In this document: positions 5,948 through 8,898 of the stretch, one piece after another
Position numbering within the stretch: position 1 is the stretch's first letter
Layout of the letters: each line of letters begins with the position of its first letter
Assembly (NCBI GenBank): GCA_024244665.1
Contig: JAAEOI010000686.1
Span: 1 to 8,898 of the forward strand
Direction: 5' to 3'
DNA length: 8,898 nt
From: Bacteroidota bacterium
GTDB lineage: Bacteria; Bacteroidota; Bacteroidia; Bacteroidales; GCA-2748055
The notes under the pieces: generated by a model
The model's database searches: none
The model's input: the letters and a program-made list of their open reading frames with translations, nothing else
What the model was told of the DNA's origin: nothing
Translations under genes and position numbers: made by a program

Positions 5948-7304
5948 AGAATCCAGCTACATGCCAGCCTTCACGGTACCTTCGTTGAATATATTGGTTC
6001 GCTTCAGGCCTGTTAGGGAAAGTCATATTGCTCGAGTCCCATTCCAATAATTGGTCCGGCACACGAACTGCTACTGTACCCAATAGAATAGCTTCTGTCA
6101 TCGGGCCGCTTTGTTTGAAATGTGATTCCGTATTTTTACCACCCAGACAGGCATCAACAAAATGATGATGATGGTTTCTGTCTTTGAAGGACGGAATTTT
6201 GTGTTTTATATATTTTTCCCTGGGTAGAAGAACCAACGATCCTCCGTGCTGCACAAGTAATGCACCTTCTGTACCAATTATCATTGCCGATTCATGAGGA
6301 TATTCAGGTCCATCATACAGATCCATAATTTCTTTAGGTGGGAAAAAATTGCCGTCAAACCATTCCAGGGGAAGTTCATCAGACTCCGTTAACTCGTTAC
6401 CGTGGAACATCCAGGTAATATGGTTTCCCTGCGGCCAATTGTCTGCTCTTCTTTCCGGAGATTCTTTCCACGATTTCTGCACCTCTGCAATTACCGATTT
6501 TGGAGGTTTTAGATCAAGACCTTTCCAAACCGCATCAAAAATATGGCAACCAATGTCTCCCGACCATCCTGTACCAAAATCAAGCCAGGCTCTCCAAAGT
6601 TTGGTATGATAAATTTCGGGGACGTAAGGGCGCATGGGCGCCGATCCAATCCATAGATCCCAATTCAGGTTCGATGGCACATCATGTTTTTCATCAGGCC
6701 TTGGCCCTGTTAGCCGGTATTTTTCAACATTGGGACGGTTCGAGCAGAGATATACATGTTTAATTTTACCAATGGCCCCATCTTTTAGCAATTTTACCGC
6801 CCTGCGGTCGTTAGCAGATGATGCATGTTGAGTCCCCAGTTGGGTTTTCACGCCCTTTTCAATAGATGCTTCGGTCAGCAATCTTACTTCGGCCACATCG
6901 TGACACATTGGCTTCTGGCAATAAACATGTTTCCCCTGCTGAATGGCCTGGTATGCAATGGCAAAGTGGCTATGATCCGGTAGGGAAACACTTACAGAAT
7001 CTATATTGTCAGCCTCCTTTTTTAGTAATTCGCGCCAGTCTGTATAGGTGCGGGCTTCGGGAACAGCTTCAGAAGCTCTTTTTAGCAGATCTGTATCAAC
7101 ATCGCAAATGGCTGTAATATTAACATTCGGATGGGTCAGAAAATGATTCAGGTCAACCTCTCCGATCCATCCGACTCCAATACAGGCATGGCGCAGAATT
7201 TCGTTTGATGCACATGATTCGAGGATAAAGGGTGCAGCAATAGCAGCGGTAGCGGCTGTTTGCAGAAACTTCCGGCGCGATAGTGAAATATTTTGATCTT
7301 TCAT
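5946..7304 (-). CDS. Gfo/Idh/MocA-family oxidoreductase with Tat leader and lipobox
   Basis: 452 residues. The N-terminus carries a twin-arginine motif SRRKFLQ (9-15), a hydrophobic core TAATAAIAAPFIL and a lipobox LESC with Cys31, so the mature protein is probably a Tat-exported, folded lipoprotein in the envelope. The Rossmann nucleotide motif is GVGWIG (43-48). The family EKP motif appears as CQKP (129-132, catalytic-type Lys131). GDIGCHIFD (249-257) and NHHHHFVDACLGG (377-389) are also family-typical. Members bind NAD(P) and oxidise or epimerise sugars, inositols or sugar acids, often keeping the cofactor bound; several Tat-exported members are glycosidases acting through NAD. The substrate here is unknown. 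The C-terminus REGWHVAGF looks complete, and its stop lies exactly at the junction with the cut leader frame. No Shine-Dalgarno is apparent. Lower G+C than the genes to the left. Confidence 0.9.
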   Translation of the reverse strand: MKDQNISLSRRKFLQTAATAAIAAPFILESCASNEILRHACIGVGWIGEVDLNHFLTHPNVNITAICDVDTDLLKRASEAVPEARTYTDWRELLKKEADNIDSVSVSLPDHSHFAIAYQAIQQGKHVYCQKPMCHDVAEVRLLTEASIEKGVKTQLGTQHASSANDRRAVKLLKDGAIGKIKHVYLCSNRPNVEKYRLTGPRPDEKHDVPSNLNWDLWIGSAPMRPYVPEIYHTKLWRAWLDFGTGWSGDIGCHIFDAVWKGLDLKPPKSVIAEVQKSWKESPERRADNWPQGNHITWMFHGNELTESDELPLEWFDGNFFPPKEIMDLYDGPEYPHESAMIIGTEGALLVQHGGSLVLLPREKYIKHKIPSFKDRNHHHHFVDACLGGKNTESHFKQSGPMTEAILLGTVAVRVPDQLLEWDSSNMTFPNRPEANQYIQRRYREGWHVAGF

Positions 7305-7524
7305 ATTGTAAGCTATTTTCGATTGGTTTTATAACCTATCCTTTTGTGTTTATCATATGGAAAGTGATGTACTTTGTTGATCTAATTAAGCTTAACGCAT
7401 TGAATATAAATATAAAAAGGCACTTCTAATAAATTAATGTTACAGTATTAATAATTATTGAAAAGCATCTCTTAGCTTTAACTGTCAATCTGTAAATATA
7501 TGCAATAGTAAAAAGTAAGGAATT
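7305..7524. promoter_or_regulatory. AT-rich divergent intergenic region with palindromes
   Basis: This 220-base gap separates two divergent genes and must carry both promoters. Seen: a perfect 10-bp palindrome TTAAGCTTAA (7386-7395) and ATTAAT-8-ATTAAT (7433-7452), which is both an inverted and a direct repeat. There is also a -7-like box TAGCTTTA (7473-7480), one mismatch from TAnnTTTG, that would give a leader of about 40 bases to the plus-strand gene. No exact TAnnTTTG with a good -33 was found on either strand. In such AT-rich DNA short palindromes are expected by chance, so operator function is a guess. Confidence 0.35.
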
Positions 7525-8898
7525 ATGAAAAAGCGTACAATTAAATCTCATGTGTTAGTCTTTCTTGTATCTGTATTTATTGCATCGTTTATTGATACAA
7601 ATGCACAGCCTGAGAGCCTGACTTATAACGTGTTACAGGGTAATTTTGTCAACCCTGATTATTCTTATTGGGGAGAAGTACCACTCTGGTGGTGGGAGGC
7701 AGATTCCTTAAATAAAGAAAGAGTGACCTGGCAACTTGAAAAGTTGTCTGCAAAGGGGGTAAAAGCGGTTTGCCCAATACAACGTTCTCCTGCCAGAAGC
7801 TATCCCGAGTCATTCAGTAAGGAGTGGTGGGAAACAATAGCCTTTGTGCATAAGGAATGTGAAAGGCTGGGGATGCGACTATGGATTTACGATCAGCTTG
7901 GGTACGGGCAATATGGTTGGTTTGAGAAAGCAGCTGCACAAATCGAAAATACAGGTACCTCACAAATAAATTTCCAGTCAGTTGACGTGGATTCTGACAA
8001 AGGCATTCACATGGAATTGCCTGAAGGGAAATTGCTGGAGGTCCGTGCTTATCAGATAATAAATGATACAGCCAGAGATGAAACGAGCATTGATATTGCA
8101 ATGTACATTAAGAATGGTTCTATCGAATGGACTCCGGAAAATGGACAGTGGAAAGTTGCCATCACAGCAGTAACACCTTATCGTTCATTTTATATGAATG
8201 AGCCATCAACTGATCTCTTCCTGGATCAACTCTATCAAAGAATGGAAGACCTTGTTGGTGAAGATGCAATGGGCAAAAGTATGATCGGTGTTTTTCAGGA
8301 TGAGCATCCTCCCACACCACGAAATATTTATACACCAGAGCTAGCTGAAAAATATAAAGCTGCGCATGGATACGATATTGCAAGGTCAATACCGGCCTTA
8401 TATTTTGATGTGGGGATTAAAACACCCAAATACAGAATTGATTATCTGGACACTTATCTGTCATTGGTCGAAAAAACATACTGGGAAAAAGTATATAACT
8501 GGACTGCTGATAAAAATCTGCTAACCAGTCACGATAACTGGGGGCGCAATAATATTTACAACCATAGCAAAGGGTATATCGACTATTTCCGAACTCAGAG
8601 ATGGTACTCAGCACCAGGCCTGGACGACTGGCAGCAGAAACCACTTCAGGAGCGGAATTATTATGATACAAAAATCGCCTCTTCCATCGCAAGGTTATAT
8701 GATCGGCCACGGGTTTGGGCAGAGGTTTTTCACTCCTCAGGATGGGGGCGTACACCCAATCAAACCTTAACCTGGTTATCGACTCTGTATGCATTTGGGG
8801 CTAATTTATATGATGAGCATGGGCTCTATTATTCGTTGAATGCAGGTACCTGGGAGCATGCAGCTGGTGATCCGCACTGGCGACAGCCATACTGGGAA
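7525..8898 (+). CDS. Exported glycoside hydrolase-like protein, GH106-like group (3' end outside window)
   Basis: 458 codons are open to the last base with no stop. The start is ATG at 7525, with AAGGA ending 4 bases before it. Residues 1-27 are a Sec signal (MKKRTIK, then VLVFLVSVFIASF, ending TNA before Q). After it come VPLWWWEADSLNKERVTWQLEKL (52-74), WIYDQLGYGQYGW (120-132), IGVFQDEHPPTP (254-265), a segment with HDNWGRNN and FRTQRWYSAPGLDDW, then RPRVWAEVFHSSGWG (394-408) and GANLYDEHGLYYS (425-437). This series resembles the TIM-barrel part of large exported hydrolases related to GH106 rhamnosidases, which open with a Trp-rich PWWWW-like motif. By position D259/E260 and E400 are candidate catalytic acids; this is inference. 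The usual C-terminal beta domains would lie beyond the window. The family call is tentative; an uncharacterised hydrolase clade is equally possible. Confidence 0.8.
   Translation, partial: MKKRTIKSHVLVFLVSVFIASFIDTNAQPESLTYNVLQGNFVNPDYSYWGEVPLWWWEADSLNKERVTWQLEKLSAKGVKAVCPIQRSPARSYPESFSKEWWETIAFVHKECERLGMRLWIYDQLGYGQYGWFEKAAAQIENTGTSQINFQSVDVDSDKGIHMELPEGKLLEVRAYQIINDTARDETSIDIAMYIKNGSIEWTPENGQWKVAITAVTPYRSFYMNEPSTDLFLDQLYQRMEDLVGEDAMGKSMIGVFQDEHPPTPRNIYTPELAEKYKAAHGYDIARSIPALYFDVGIKTPKYRIDYLDTYLSLVEKTYWEKVYNWTADKNLLTSHDNWGRNNIYNHSKGYIDYFRTQRWYSAPGLDDWQQKPLQERNYYDTKIASSIARLYDRPRVWAEVFHSSGWGRTPNQTLTWLSTLYAFGANLYDEHGLYYSLNAGTWEHAAGDPHWRQPYWE

Noticed and set aside
6161..6172. Four consecutive histidines in the oxidoreductase (residues 378-381), like an affinity tag
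   Set aside because: They sit inside the family-typical NHHHHFVDACLGG stretch near the C-terminal domain and not at an end, so they are natural.
7305..7524. Small RNA or riboswitch in the divergent gap
   Set aside because: The gap is AT-rich, with only short palindromes and no stable paired structure or known riboswitch core that I can recognise.
7814..8794. Three minus-strand open frames under the last gene
   Set aside because: They are antisense to a continuous plus-strand frame with a signal peptide and hydrolase motifs.

Overview
The window looks like a carbohydrate-use region of a member of the Bacteroidota. This rests on exported proteins whose signal peptides end in A-Q, a Fib_succ_major paralogous-domain protein, a twin-arginine lipoprotein oxidoreductase of the Gfo/Idh/MocA type, one good Bacteroidota-type -7 promoter box (TAnnTTTG), and mostly weak Shine-Dalgarno sequences. 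No rRNA, tRNA, CRISPR array, transposase or integrase is visible. Lineage below phylum cannot be read from the sequence.

Layout. (1) Bases 1-3366, plus strand, are a tight three-gene run: the C-terminal end of a GH78-type alpha-L-rhamnosidase, an exported 705-residue protein of unknown function (beta-rich front, helical back), and a small exported Fib_succ_major protein whose start overlaps the preceding stop (ATGA). (2) A 113-base convergent gap carries one GC-rich hairpin. (3) An AraC-family regulator (minus) is divergent from an L-arabinose/L-fucose-isomerase-like gene (plus). The 140 bases between them hold a -7 box and an interrupted palindrome that could be an operator. (4) Twelve bases after the isomerase stop, a new reading frame begins with a twin-arginine-leader-like start (MERRSLLKIT) and then runs into the stop of an opposite-strand gene. 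This looks like a beheaded gene at a rearrangement or assembly junction. (5) From about 5946 on, hand-counted lines have lower G+C. This part holds a minus-strand Gfo/Idh/MocA oxidoreductase with a Tat leader and lipobox, then a 220-base divergent gap, then the first 458 codons of an exported glycoside-hydrolase-like protein with features of the GH106-like group, cut by the window end.

Taken together the genes suggest release of deoxy- or pentose sugars from a plant- or algal-type glycan outside the cytoplasm (GH78, the GH106-like protein, possibly the unknown toroid-like protein). The freed sugar would be isomerised in the cytoplasm by the AraA/FucI-like enzyme under control of the neighbouring AraC-type sensor, with an envelope-anchored oxidoreductase acting on a sugar or sugar derivative. 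No SusC/SusD pair, kinase or aldolase lies in the window, so the pathway is incomplete here. The best leads are the junction at about 5918-5948 and the unnamed 705-residue protein. I see no fully new system that the sequence alone can prove.
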